64,000 nucleotides of DNA from contig NZ_CP031124.1 of assembly GCF_003339525.1 (NCBI RefSeq), forward strand, positions 2,294,001 to 2,358,000. The letters run 5' to 3'. Shown here in pieces: positions 47,199 to 54,328 of the stretch. A program made the position numbers and the translations under genes. The notes under the pieces are model-generated. The model was not told the origin of the DNA. It ran no database searches and worked only from the letters and a program-made list of their open reading frames with translations. How positions within the stretch are numbered: the stretch's first letter is position 1; each line of letters opens with the position of its first letter. Source of the stretch: Ephemeroptericola cinctiostellae. GTDB taxonomy: Bacteria > Pseudomonadota > Gammaproteobacteria > Burkholderiales > Burkholderiaceae.

Positions 47199-47284
47199 TG
47201 AAGAGTAGCGCGGATTTTAATTTGATATAAATTTTAATTTAATTTGATACACTCAATTATGGCTTAAGTGAGCATATTTTGATA
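47199..47284. mobile_element. Proposed right end of the Mu-like prophage (attR side)
   Basis: The sequence from 47199 starts TGAAGAGTAGCGCG, like the Mu right end, which starts TGAAGCGGCGC. Inside it, TTTAATTTGATA occurs at 47216-47227 and 47238-47249, exactly 22 bp apart, the spacing of MuA sites R1 and R2. A third, weaker copy (ATTTTGATA) is at 47276-47284. The first protein genes inside are phage-like. The left end is outside the window, so the target duplication cannot be checked. Confidence 0.55.
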
Positions 47285-47294
47285 TGTCATTTTT

Positions 47295-47334
47295 TAATAA
47301 AAAACCTCACCAATTTCAGTGAGGTTTTTTATTA
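47295..47334. terminator. Bidirectional terminator at the prophage edge
   Basis: TAATAAAAAACCTCAC (47295-47310) pairs perfectly with GTGAGGTTTTTTATTA (47319-47334) around an 8-nt loop. With T runs on both strands it closes the phage late transcript and blocks host readthrough. Confidence 0.88.
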
Positions 47335-47341
47335 AAGCCGA

Positions 47342-47518
47342 TTATTTGCAAGTACGTTGTAATTTGGCTTGAGCAAACGTAGTGTCCCAAGTACACGGAG
47401 GCTTGCCCATCTTGTTCTCTTCATCCCAGCGTTGGATGATTTCTTGAGTAGTCCAACCCTTTGCTTGCAAATATTTAAAGTCGTTGGCATTGTATTGTGG
47501 GTGTTGTTTGATGTCCAT
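47342..47518 (-). CDS. Small unknown prophage protein (58 aa)
   Basis: A 58-aa protein starting MDIKQHPQYNANDFKYLQAKG, with AAAGGAG about eight bases before the ATG at 47518. The longer frame to 47545 is not needed. It contains WTTQEIIQRWDEE, which could be a short helix-turn-helix, and one Cys near the end. It is the last gene before the terminator at the phage end, where Mu-like phages carry non-essential genes. I do not recognise the family. Confidence 0.65.
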   Translation of the reverse strand: MDIKQHPQYNANDFKYLQAKGWTTQEIIQRWDEENKMGKPPCTWDTTFAQAKLQRTCK

Positions 47519-47670
47519 TTTAACGCTCCTTTGTTTTGATGACACCAGTGTCGCGCTCCAACAGTCGGAAGTCGAGTGCTTTATCCATCAGTCGCTACTA
47601 TCTGACACTATCAACTTATACCCTCAATTAAAGCCCTGTTAAACGGGTTTTAATTACCTATTTAACAGCA

Positions 47671-48474
47671 CTATTTATCAGCTACGGGTAAAACATAGTT
47701 ACTAATCAGCAACTCGACCACGTCGTTGATGCTGTCTCTGCAAATGCTGTACTGCGTCGCGACCTCTTTGATGTGGAAGTCGGCGAATAGCTCGCGTATT
47801 TGCGGCGTATCGTTAATGCTCATAATAAATTTGCCTTTGACCTGAAGCAATAGGTCACGCAGTACAGCGAAGTCATCCTTACCGAATATGCCTTTTCCAT
47901 AGACATTCTCACAGTCCCAATATGGCGGATCGATGTAGAAGAATGTATTGGGCTTGTCTAAACTTGGAATCAATTTGGCGAATGATCGGTTCTCAATCCA
48001 CACGCGTTTCAGTCGTTCGTGCGCATCTTTGATATCTTGCTCGAGCAGAGTTAAGTTGAGACGTGAGCCACGCGCTGCGCCAACGCTAAAACATTGCCCG
48101 ACAATCTTGGCTGCATAAGATGTGCGCAGCATGTAATAGAAGCGCACAGCCCGTTGAATATCGGTCAAGATGCGTGTAGGTGTTGCCATAAACGTATCAA
48201 ACTGGTCACGACTGACCAACACTTGCTCAAACGCATCAATAAATGCAGCGTGATGATGCTGAATGACTTTGTACATATTGGTCAAGTCGCTGTTGATGTC
48301 GTTAATTACTTCAACTTTTGACGGTGGCTTACGAAATAACACCCATGCTGCACCTGCGAACACTTCGACATAGCAGTGGTGCGGTGGGATGAGTGGGATG
48401 ATGGTGGCAGTCAGTTTAGACTTGCCTCCGACCCAACTAATTGGGGATTTTGGGCGGGTTTGGTTGTGTGCCAT
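47671..48474 (-). CDS. dam: Phage DNA adenine methylase (Dam family, D12 class)
   Basis: A 267-aa N6-adenine methyltransferase of the D12 class. It has the SAM-binding motif WVGGKSKL near residue 16 (in place of FLRWAGGK), YVEVFAGAAWVLF, INDINSDLTNMYK and the catalytic DPPYWDCEN. The start is set at 48474 by GGAGGT six bases upstream. The gene overlaps com by 38 bp, in the place where Mu has mom. Its initiation region folds into a hairpin (48471-48490). It probably protects phage DNA from host restriction or sets methylation-dependent control. GATC specificity is not shown by the sequence. Confidence 0.9.
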   Translation of the reverse strand: MAHNQTRPKSPISWVGGKSKLTATIIPLIPPHHCYVEVFAGAAWVLFRKPPSKVEVINDINSDLTNMYKVIQHHHAAFIDAFEQVLVSRDQFDTFMATPTRILTDIQRAVRFYYMLRTSYAAKIVGQCFSVGAARGSRLNLTLLEQDIKDAHERLKRVWIENRSFAKLIPSLDKPNTFFYIDPPYWDCENVYGKGIFGKDDFAVLRDLLLQVKGKFIMSINDTPQIRELFADFHIKEVATQYSICRDSINDVVELLISNYVLPVADK

Positions 48475-48634
48475 GAGATACCTCCGATGGTTTGGCGGTG
48501 CTCGATGTGGCACTCAGTTGGTTGATGCACTTACATTTTGTGCATTTGATTTGAAACTCTACTACTTGGCCGAAGCCCAATTTTCTGTTGCATTGATAGC
48601 AACGATATTCTCGTCCTTGCATTTTTAGCACCAT
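48437..48634 (-). CDS. com: Com-like zinc-finger translational regulator
   Basis: A 65-aa protein with a four-Cys zinc finger, YRCYQCNRKLG and IKCTKCKCINQL (CxxC ... CxxC), followed by a Ser/Thr/Pro-rich tail, as in Mu Com. Mu Com binds mom mRNA and opens a hairpin that hides its ribosome site. Here com overlaps the start of the downstream methylase gene by 38 bp, as com overlaps mom in Mu. No clear Shine-Dalgarno is seen for the ATG at 48634; the in-frame ATG at 48622 is an alternative. The role on dam is inferred from this order. Confidence 0.82.
   Translation of the reverse strand: MVLKMQGREYRCYQCNRKLGFGQVVEFQIKCTKCKCINQLSATSSTAKPSEVSHGTQPNPPKIPN
48471..48490 (-). promoter_or_regulatory. 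Hairpin hiding the dam ribosome site and start codon
   Basis: On the minus strand CCAT (48490-48487) pairs with ATGG (48474-48471) and GAG (48484-48482) with CTC (48477-48475), leaving a GTAT loop and a CG bulge. The GGAGG Shine-Dalgarno and the dam ATG are both inside it. In Mu, a similar hairpin represses mom until Com opens it. Confidence 0.6.
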
Positions 48635-48763
48635 AAGTCATGACAAGGTTACAATAACGTCGCCTGTACAGGTGGGGCGTGCCTTGCCGTTGGTGCTGGT
48701 CTGTTCAGCTAAAACGGGGCGGTGGGGTTGCTTCCAACAACTCTGCCGTCGCCGTCTCTTTTT

Positions 48764-48925
48764 TTATTGCTCGTTTACATCATTATCGATATTGTCACCA
48801 CCCAAATCGTCATCTTCTATATAGTAGTCTGCGACTTCGCAGTTGCGGCGGCCACATTTTTGGCAAACGGTGTGCGTCAACTTATAGTGCCACACCACAC
48901 GGCCATGGCAATATCCGCACATCAT
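48764..48925 (-). CDS. Small zinc-ribbon protein (prophage)
   Basis: A 53-aa protein: MMCGYCHGRVVW, then TVCQKCGRRNC, two CxxC pairs of a zinc ribbon, and an acidic tail (EDDDLGGDNIDNDVNEQ). The ATG at 48925 overlaps the stop of the DUF1353 gene (ATGATGA-like junction), so translation is coupled; the longer frame to 48973 is less likely. It is followed by a second four-Cys protein, Com. It may be a Com-like RNA-binding protein or a general phage zinc ribbon. The acidic tail differs from Com. Confidence 0.65.
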   Translation of the reverse strand: MMCGYCHGRVVWHYKLTHTVCQKCGRRNCEVADYYIEDDDLGGDNIDNDVNEQ

Positions 48926-49326
48926 CGGTATGCCCCTCGCCCAAATAAGCGCACCGAGCAGTACATCAACCACTTGCGCCAGCGCGGTACACCCAACACG
49001 CCCATCGCTTCACAAAACACCTCATCTGCCCATTTTTTTGAGCCTATCGCGTTGGTGTACAGATAGTCGTGCACAATGGCGGCTTTGGCGTATTTACCAT
49101 GCGGTGGAAAGATTGACCAAAGCGCACGCGGTACACTGGTTAAATCGGTGACGTAGCCCGCTGGCACTTGAATTTTATCGACCACCAACGACCAATCATC
49201 CAGTCCGATCAATATGCCAACTGAAGTTGGAGAGACATGGTTCGTCCAATATTCAAACGGCTCAACCAACCGCCAACGGTAATTGTCGAGCAGCTCTAAA
49301 ACGGCAGGTGATGTGAATTGGCTCAT
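48922..49326 (-). CDS. DUF1353 family phage protein
   Basis: A 134-aa protein matching DUF1353: VPAGYVTDLTSVPRALWSIFPPHGKYAKAAIVHDYLY. The His-Asp in VHDYLY and the early YVTDLTSVP are the conserved parts. Such proteins are common in tailed phages near tail fibre or lysis genes; the role is unknown. A small lysis-like enzyme has been suggested for the family, but nothing here proves it. It overlaps the zinc-ribbon gene and starts 6 bp after the fibre-assembly-like gene. Confidence 0.85.
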   Translation of the reverse strand: MSQFTSPAVLELLDNYRWRLVEPFEYWTNHVSPTSVGILIGLDDWSLVVDKIQVPAGYVTDLTSVPRALWSIFPPHGKYAKAAIVHDYLYTNAIGSKKWADEVFCEAMGVLGVPRWRKWLMYCSVRLFGRGAYR

Positions 49327-49332
49327 GACGGC

Positions 49333-50151
49333 TCACAAACTTGCGGCCAAAATAAATAAGTCATCCAACTGCCCATCTGTTAATTTCAACATTTCAGCCA
49401 GCCCTGAGCCCTCAACCCACACACGTTGAACTTCCGATGCATATTCCCACTCTATTTTTAAGGTTCTCGGTGTTCCATCGGCAGAAATTGCCGCATCCAC
49501 ATTATCCAAATAACCTGCTTGTAATAAAGCCAACTTCGCTTGACGCATCGTCACTACCTGCGGTATCGCTGCTTTGCGTGCAGCTTCGTTTATTGCTGCT
49601 TGTTTTTTAGCACTCACGATCCAATCTGTGCCATTCCATTCATCCGCTGCGCTGTTGGGTATTTTAGTTGTGTACCCATCTGGGACGCTGCGGTCTGTAC
49701 TGGTAAGCGTGGTGGTACTTGCGTCTTTGGTGCTGTATGCCACCACACCCGCAAGGTCTGCGCGATACGTCCACGCCTGTTTATGCTCATCCCATGCATC
49801 CACCGTTTGCCCTTGTGCAGGTTCTGGCGCAAGGGTCGTGAGGTTGTTGGGCACGGGCTGACCAAAGGCTGGTGCAGCGACCTGTTGACCCGTGGCGGTG
49901 TCATAGTAAACCGCACCATCAACTGCACCCACCAGCAGCCACTGGCCTTGTTGACCACCCGAGCGAAACCAGTCCTTGCCCTCGGGTGCGAGGTACGGGA
50001 CAGGATCAAATGTGCAATGCTCATCAAGCAGGTAAACGGCTGTTTCACCCGCAGATTCAGCAGGTGAGATGTGCGCCAAGGTCACATTGAGGTATCGGTA
50101 TTCGGCATCAAATTCGTAGGCCAGCTTAAATTGAGGGTGATTGGGGTACAT
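49333..50151 (-). CDS. Tail fibre assembly-like protein
   Basis: A 272-aa protein. It starts MYPNHPQFKLAYEFDAEYRY with AAAGGA seven bases upstream. The middle has a phage carbohydrate- or fibre-linked pattern (AVYLLDEHCTFDPVPYLAPEGKDW in part, TVDAWDEHKQAWTYRADL), and the C-terminus VVTMRQAKLALLQAGYLDNVD with LKLTDGQLDDLFILAASL matches the end of phage tail fibre assembly or DUF4376-like proteins. It lies directly downstream of the tail collar fibre gene, as expected for a chaperone. Confidence 0.72.
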   Translation of the reverse strand: MYPNHPQFKLAYEFDAEYRYLNVTLAHISPAESAGETAVYLLDEHCTFDPVPYLAPEGKDWFRSGGQQGQWLLVGAVDGAVYYDTATGQQVAAPAFGQPVPNNLTTLAPEPAQGQTVDAWDEHKQAWTYRADLAGVVAYSTKDASTTTLTSTDRSVPDGYTTKIPNSAADEWNGTDWIVSAKKQAAINEAARKAAIPQVVTMRQAKLALLQAGYLDNVDAAISADGTPRTLKIEWEYASEVQRVWVEGSGLAEMLKLTDGQLDDLFILAASL

Positions 50152-50189
50152 GTTGAGTCCTTTTTTTTTAAAAAGTTTTTAAAAGTATT

Positions 50190-51341
50190 TTAAAACGCCT
50201 TGTAACAAATAAACACACGTACCTTTAGACCAGCAGCCAAGTTACGCGTGCCTCCGCTGGCCGATGTGGTCGCGGTTTGGGTGTTGTCGAGCGAAAAGTT
50301 GCTGGCGTATCCGCTTGCGCCCCGATCGGTGTCCGCACCCAGCAAGGGACGGTCAAGCGTGTGTGTATGGCTCAAGTTTTCGCCGATGGTGCTGCCACCC
50401 ACATTGGCCTGTGCCAGCGTTGCGACCAGCGCATCGCCTTCGTTTAAAGTTGGCAATTTGAATAAAGTCGAATTGTCACCACCATACGTGAAGCCAAACA
50501 AAGCAAACAGATCGGGATACGCCGACACTGAAATCATCGATGAGGTCCAAAATATGCAATTCTTTGGCGGGGTTGTCGCCATCGACAATCCCACATCGCC
50601 TGCCCGTCGGCCAAAGGCAGCTCCAAGCTCTCCGTAGGAGTAGGGGCAGGTTATTTTGCCGTCGGAACCAAACGTGGTGTGGCGAGACAACGTGGAGGCA
50701 TCACCGTCCTTGATAAAGTCGAGTGCAAGATGCGTGCCGCTGTCTGCGGCCGCAGTTTTCACTGATTTGATCGCAGCAACCAAGACACCATCGCGGAACA
50801 TGCGCAGACCTTGTTGGGCACTCATCACATTGGCTTCCGCGCCGTTGCTGTGCAGCTGCAACGTTGCGCCGTTAATACTTGTGGGATTGTCATAAACGAT
50901 CACACCATTTTTATGTATTGGGTTACCCGTTGTTTCAGCGTACAAGTCCAAATCTTTATCGAATACAAAATTGCCTTGGTCTGAAACGTCAACTGTGGCT
51001 TTTAGCTTGCTGCCTGTCCAGCCAATCATGACCTTGTTGGTCGATTGGCCGACACCGCCACCTTGCTTGACATAGGCCGCATTGTCAGCCGCAGAGGATG
51101 CAGTGCTGCTGCCCCACGCCAATTTTTTCATGGATGCGAGCAGCTGGGTGTAGCTTGATTCGTCGGCGACATTAAATGATTTGGGTGTGATGCCTGCGTA
51201 TTTGATCACGCTCATCACCTCCCACATCATGCCGTTCATGTCGGCACTTGAGACTTCGGTGGGGATGGCCTTGCCCGAATCGTGCATGCGATTGCCTGTG
51301 GCGGTATCCGTACTGTAGCTGCTGCTCTTGGTGTAGTCCAT
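50190..51341 (-). CDS. Phage tail collar fibre protein
   Basis: A 383-aa fibre. The N-terminus (MDYTKSSSYSTDTATGNRMHDSG) should attach to the baseplate; the middle is a beta-rich shaft, and residues about 240-300 contain the tail collar domain signature PKNCIFWTSSMISVSAYPDLFALFG-like with FKLPTLNEGDAL. The C-terminus is Ser/Thr/Ala-rich. AGGA lies seven bases before the ATG. It follows gp48 and precedes a fibre assembly gene, the Mu S/U positions. It sets host range. Confidence 0.85.
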   Translation of the reverse strand: MDYTKSSSYSTDTATGNRMHDSGKAIPTEVSSADMNGMMWEVMSVIKYAGITPKSFNVADESSYTQLLASMKKLAWGSSTASSAADNAAYVKQGGGVGQSTNKVMIGWTGSKLKATVDVSDQGNFVFDKDLDLYAETTGNPIHKNGVIVYDNPTSINGATLQLHSNGAEANVMSAQQGLRMFRDGVLVAAIKSVKTAAADSGTHLALDFIKDGDASTLSRHTTFGSDGKITCPYSYGELGAAFGRRAGDVGLSMATTPPKNCIFWTSSMISVSAYPDLFALFGFTYGGDNSTLFKLPTLNEGDALVATLAQANVGGSTIGENLSHTHTLDRPLLGADTDRGASGYASNFSLDNTQTATTSASGGTRNLAAGLKVRVFICYKAF

Positions 51342-51376
51342 GAGGCTGTCCTAAACGTCTAAATTTATCAAAGTTC

Positions 51377-51991
51377 TTAAAAAATGGTGTTGATGGTGAA
51401 GCGTGCGGGCACGATGCGCGTGAGGTAGCACACCAACTCTAATCCCGTTTGAGTACACATTTCCAATCGATCGCCGACCCGATTTGCACCAGCACGAAAC
51501 GGCTCGCAAACCCGATTGATCTGTACATTGAGCACTCCGTCAAGTGCGCCCAAATGATCACCGACCGCGTCGCGACCAACACGAAATGGCGTGCTGTACC
51601 ATACATCGACGTCGTAGCCAATCACTGCGCACATGGACTTAATTGATTCAGGTGCCGCAGGTGACGAGTCGTCATACGCCAAACCACTCAAGCCACGCAG
51701 ACGCGTGAGCATCTGTGTTCGCAGTGAAATTTCACTCGACTCAGCAAAACATGCATCGGGTAAGCCAACAGCGCGTTTCCATTCCGCAAATCGGTTGCAT
51801 GTTGAGTGTGGGTAAAACTGTTCAACAGTTCGGTAGGTGTATTGTTCAAAGTCGTTGAACTCTATCGCCTTGGCAGTTAACCAAGCATATTGTGCCGAGC
51901 CCTTATCCTTACTCCACGCGAAACCACTCGGCATCAACCGTGACAGACTGGTACGATAGCCCTCGATGTGATTAATATCGAAAGTGCTCAT
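51377..51991 (-). CDS. Mu gp48-like baseplate protein (YmfQ/DUF2313)
   Basis: A 204-aa baseplate protein of the DUF2313/YmfQ family. LMPSGFAWSKDKGSAQYAWL at the start and FAEWKRAVGLPDAC, LRTQMLTRLRGLSG match Mu gp48. It overlaps the end of the gp47-like gene by 4 bp. Gp48 links the baseplate with the fibre. Its position before the fibre gene is the same as in Mu. Confidence 0.88.
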   Translation of the reverse strand: MSTFDINHIEGYRTSLSRLMPSGFAWSKDKGSAQYAWLTAKAIEFNDFEQYTYRTVEQFYPHSTCNRFAEWKRAVGLPDACFAESSEISLRTQMLTRLRGLSGLAYDDSSPAAPESIKSMCAVIGYDVDVWYSTPFRVGRDAVGDHLGALDGVLNVQINRVCEPFRAGANRVGDRLEMCTQTGLELVCYLTRIVPARFTINTIF

Positions 51992-53106
51992 ACAAACGTC
52001 ACCTCACCCAAAGTGACCAGTTCAAACTCGGTGGCGGCGAAGTATTCACCGCTGGTCAGCGTTGGCGACATATATTTATGGGTGTGCTCACCTGTTGCCA
52101 TGCTCACTGCCTCAATCAGGTGTGAGTGAGGCAGTGCATACCCTGGTTGCGATTCACGGAAAAATAAGTCTTGCAGCTCAACCAAAGCTGCGGCTCGCGT
52201 GGCTGTACTGTCGGGCGTTAGGTCAATCACTGGATTGATGGGTTTGAGCGTCGGCGCAAATACAAACAGCTCATCGGGTGGACCGCGTTTAGGGTCACGG
52301 ATATAGTTATAGACGTCCTGAATTTGCTGGGGGCTGGGTAAACCATTGGGATTACCATCACACACAATCATCACACCCGCACTGGTCGCCCCAGCAGGAT
52401 TACGCAAACCCCAAGCACGCGTCACACCTGCCACCGCCATTGCCCAGCGTGCGTAGTCATGTGGCGCACCACCCATCGGCTCGTAGGACAGGCGTTGAAC
52501 CAATCGATACAACGCCTGTGCGTCGGTCTCGGTATCCGTGCCACCACTGATGCCTGCGATTGATTGACATGTCGCGTTGATGCCTGTGACGCTGCTGGTC
52601 AACGTGAGCACGACATTGCTTAATGTGTTGCCAGCCAACCCTGAACCAACCGCTGTCACGGCTGCACTGAATGCACCATTTGTATCCACCTGTACATCTG
52701 CGTCGACTTGATACTGCACACCCGATGTGGTTTGCAAGTGAGTGCCCGCCGTGAGCCATGCCCCTGCTGTGCCTGTGCCCGTCACCACACCACGCGCAGG
52801 TGTGGCTTGTTTGCGGGTCATACCGTATGTTTCGAGCCAACCATCCAAAAACACGCCCGTTGCCCAAATGGGCACAGCTTGTCGGGCGATGTATTTAGAC
52901 AGCCATTGATACAAGCCATGCATCCCGATCGCAGAGACCACCGACTGCACGTTGATGTTTGAGCGAGCCAGCACCAAATCGCTCGCCATTTGTGGTGAGA
53001 CGACACCCGCTGATATTGCCGCTTGAGCCAAGGCCTCCTGCAAGCTGCGCGCATGGTTGTTGGTTAAATCCTGAACACTCGGTATTGGCGTGTTAGGTCG
53101 AAGCAT
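51988..53106 (-). CDS. Mu gp47-like baseplate J protein
   Basis: A 372-aa baseplate wedge protein of the baseplate J family, like Mu gp47. It starts MLRPNTPIPSVQDLTNNHAR and has the conserved TGTAGAWLTAGTHLQTTSGVQYQ-type stretch (seen in part as WLTAGTHLQTTSG), GGTDTETDAQALYRLVQRL and GAPHDYARWAMAVAGVTRAW. GAGGAGGG five bases before the ATG at 53106 fixes the start, inside the end of the gp46-like gene. The upstream frame to 53169 is an overrun. Confidence 0.9.
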   Translation of the reverse strand: MLRPNTPIPSVQDLTNNHARSLQEALAQAAISAGVVSPQMASDLVLARSNINVQSVVSAIGMHGLYQWLSKYIARQAVPIWATGVFLDGWLETYGMTRKQATPARGVVTGTGTAGAWLTAGTHLQTTSGVQYQVDADVQVDTNGAFSAAVTAVGSGLAGNTLSNVVLTLTSSVTGINATCQSIAGISGGTDTETDAQALYRLVQRLSYEPMGGAPHDYARWAMAVAGVTRAWGLRNPAGATSAGVMIVCDGNPNGLPSPQQIQDVYNYIRDPKRGPPDELFVFAPTLKPINPVIDLTPDSTATRAAALVELQDLFFRESQPGYALPHSHLIEAVSMATGEHTHKYMSPTLTSGEYFAATEFELVTLGEVTFV

Positions 53107-53710
53107 AATAGCCCTCCTCATGGGCGATGGTCGAGCCCCACACGGCGTCATAGATGGGCATATTGTCATTGTCGCGATACATCACAATACCGATGGCAAG
53201 CAGTTCGACACCATCTTTGTGGCGGTAATCAGCGTTTATGATCATGCTGTCAATCACACCATCATCAATCAACCAGGCGAGTGCTTCTTGCGCGGCGAAG
53301 CGTTGGGCTTCTAGAGCTGATTTTTTGTGACCTGAATTGCGTGCGGGCTTGTAATAATTGAGCCACAGACGCGAGCCATACTCACCACGGCCATTGCCGA
53401 CCGTGCGCGGGATGAATTCAGCACCAAGCCAGCCACGTTTATCTGTGCTGTTGTACGGCAAACCATCATCTCGCCCCGCACGTGCGTCGGTGTACAGCGA
53501 ATGAATCACTGCCGTGTGCAGTCCACACTCAAGCGCAAAGGCATAAGTCTTGGGCATTTGCTGCATACGACTGATGAGCCCAGCGCACAAGTTGCCTGCG
53601 TCGATCCAAGGCATGTCCACCGCACTCGCGTCCGCCATCAATGCCCAATCAAAGGGCATGGACAAGCTTGTGGTTGCGGGATTTGTGGCAATGGTGGCGA
53701 TGTCGATCAC
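53093..53710 (-). CDS. Mu gp46-like baseplate protein, GTG start
   Basis: A 205-aa protein matching the phage GP46 family. The start is taken as the GTG at 53710 (reading VIDIATIATNP), because TTGGAG lies seven bases before it and family members begin at this point. The ATG at 53746 adds 12 residues with no ribosome site. SRLWLNYYKPARNSG and the ALAWLIDDGVIDSM stretch fit gp46. A terminator-like hairpin lies 49 bp upstream, so expression may be lowered compared with gp45. It overlaps the gp47-like gene by 14 bp. Confidence 0.85.
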   Translation of the reverse strand: MIDIATIATNPATTSLSMPFDWALMADASAVDMPWIDAGNLCAGLISRMQQMPKTYAFALECGLHTAVIHSLYTDARAGRDDGLPYNSTDKRGWLGAEFIPRTVGNGRGEYGSRLWLNYYKPARNSGHKKSALEAQRFAAQEALAWLIDDGVIDSMIINADYRHKDGVELLAIGIVMYRDNDNMPIYDAVWGSTIAHEEGYYAST

Positions 53711-53758
53711 GGTGTACTCCAAGTAATGAACACAGTGTAAAGTCATGGCGCATAAAAA

Positions 53759-53782
53759 AAGACCTGCAATTTTGCAGGTCTT
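53759..53782 (-). terminator. Terminator-like hairpin inside the late operon, copy 1
   Basis: AAGACCTGCAA (53759-53769) pairs perfectly with TTGCAGGTCTT (53772-53782); on the minus strand seven T follow (53760-53754). It lies between gp45 and gp46, and 26 bp of it recur, with one mismatch, at 60094-60119. Confidence 0.75.
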
Positions 53783-53808
53783 GACCTTGAGGCATTAAAC
53801 CAAATTGG

Positions 53809-54327
53809 CTACATGGGTTGGTTTGGCTTGCCCGTCACATTATCCGTCTCATTGTGGTCATGCTCGTTGTGCGTGTCCCGCATCGACTGCATCGAGCCAG
53901 CGCTGTCGGACACTTGGGCAGCGGACACCACATCGCCAGCCCCCGAATACTCACCCGAGTTGGTTATTTTTGGCGTGGTGAAATTGACGCTTGTGCTGGC
54001 TTTAATATTCAAGACGGCGCAGTCCACATCAATAATCTTGCCTGCTTTGAGCCAAATAGAGTGCCCCTCTTTGTGCCACACGGCCACGTCATCTGCGGAC
54101 AGTTTTGGCCGATCTTTGAGGCGGTCGATGCGCAATACCATCTGTACACCACCCGCATCGATGACCAAACCTTCGCCTTCAGACGGTTGTGCAGCGAAAC
54201 CGTAATCCTGAAAGCGCTCGGACTCCTCAGCGTCTTTGGTTTCAAAAACGCTGATTTTATACTTTTGCACCAGTGCCACACTGGTAAAGACCATTTTTGC
54301 TTTGCGTATCAGTTCACTCAATGCCAT
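53809..54327 (-). CDS. Mu gp45-like baseplate spike protein (baseplate assembly V)
   Basis: A 172-aa protein matching Mu gp45, the trimeric membrane-piercing tail spike. The N-terminal OB-fold part has SERFQDYGFAAQPSEGEGLVIDAGG; a beta-helical part (IDVDCAVLNIKASTSVNFTTPKI) follows. The His/Asp/Glu-rich end (DTHNEHDHNETDN) contains the H-x-H type iron-binding site of the spike tip. It follows gp44 by one base. All of this is as in Mu. Confidence 0.88.
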   Translation of the reverse strand: MALSELIRKAKMVFTSVALVQKYKISVFETKDAEESERFQDYGFAAQPSEGEGLVIDAGGVQMVLRIDRLKDRPKLSADDVAVWHKEGHSIWLKAGKIIDVDCAVLNIKASTSVNFTTPKITNSGEYSGAGDVVSAAQVSDSAGSMQSMRDTHNEHDHNETDNVTGKPNQPM

Positions 54328-54328
54328 C

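Noticed and set aside
47186..47229. AAAGGGAG followed by an ATG and ten codons, like a gene cut by the prophage
   Set aside because: The ATG would be formed by the proposed phage end (TG at 47199), so the match to a gene start is probably chance.
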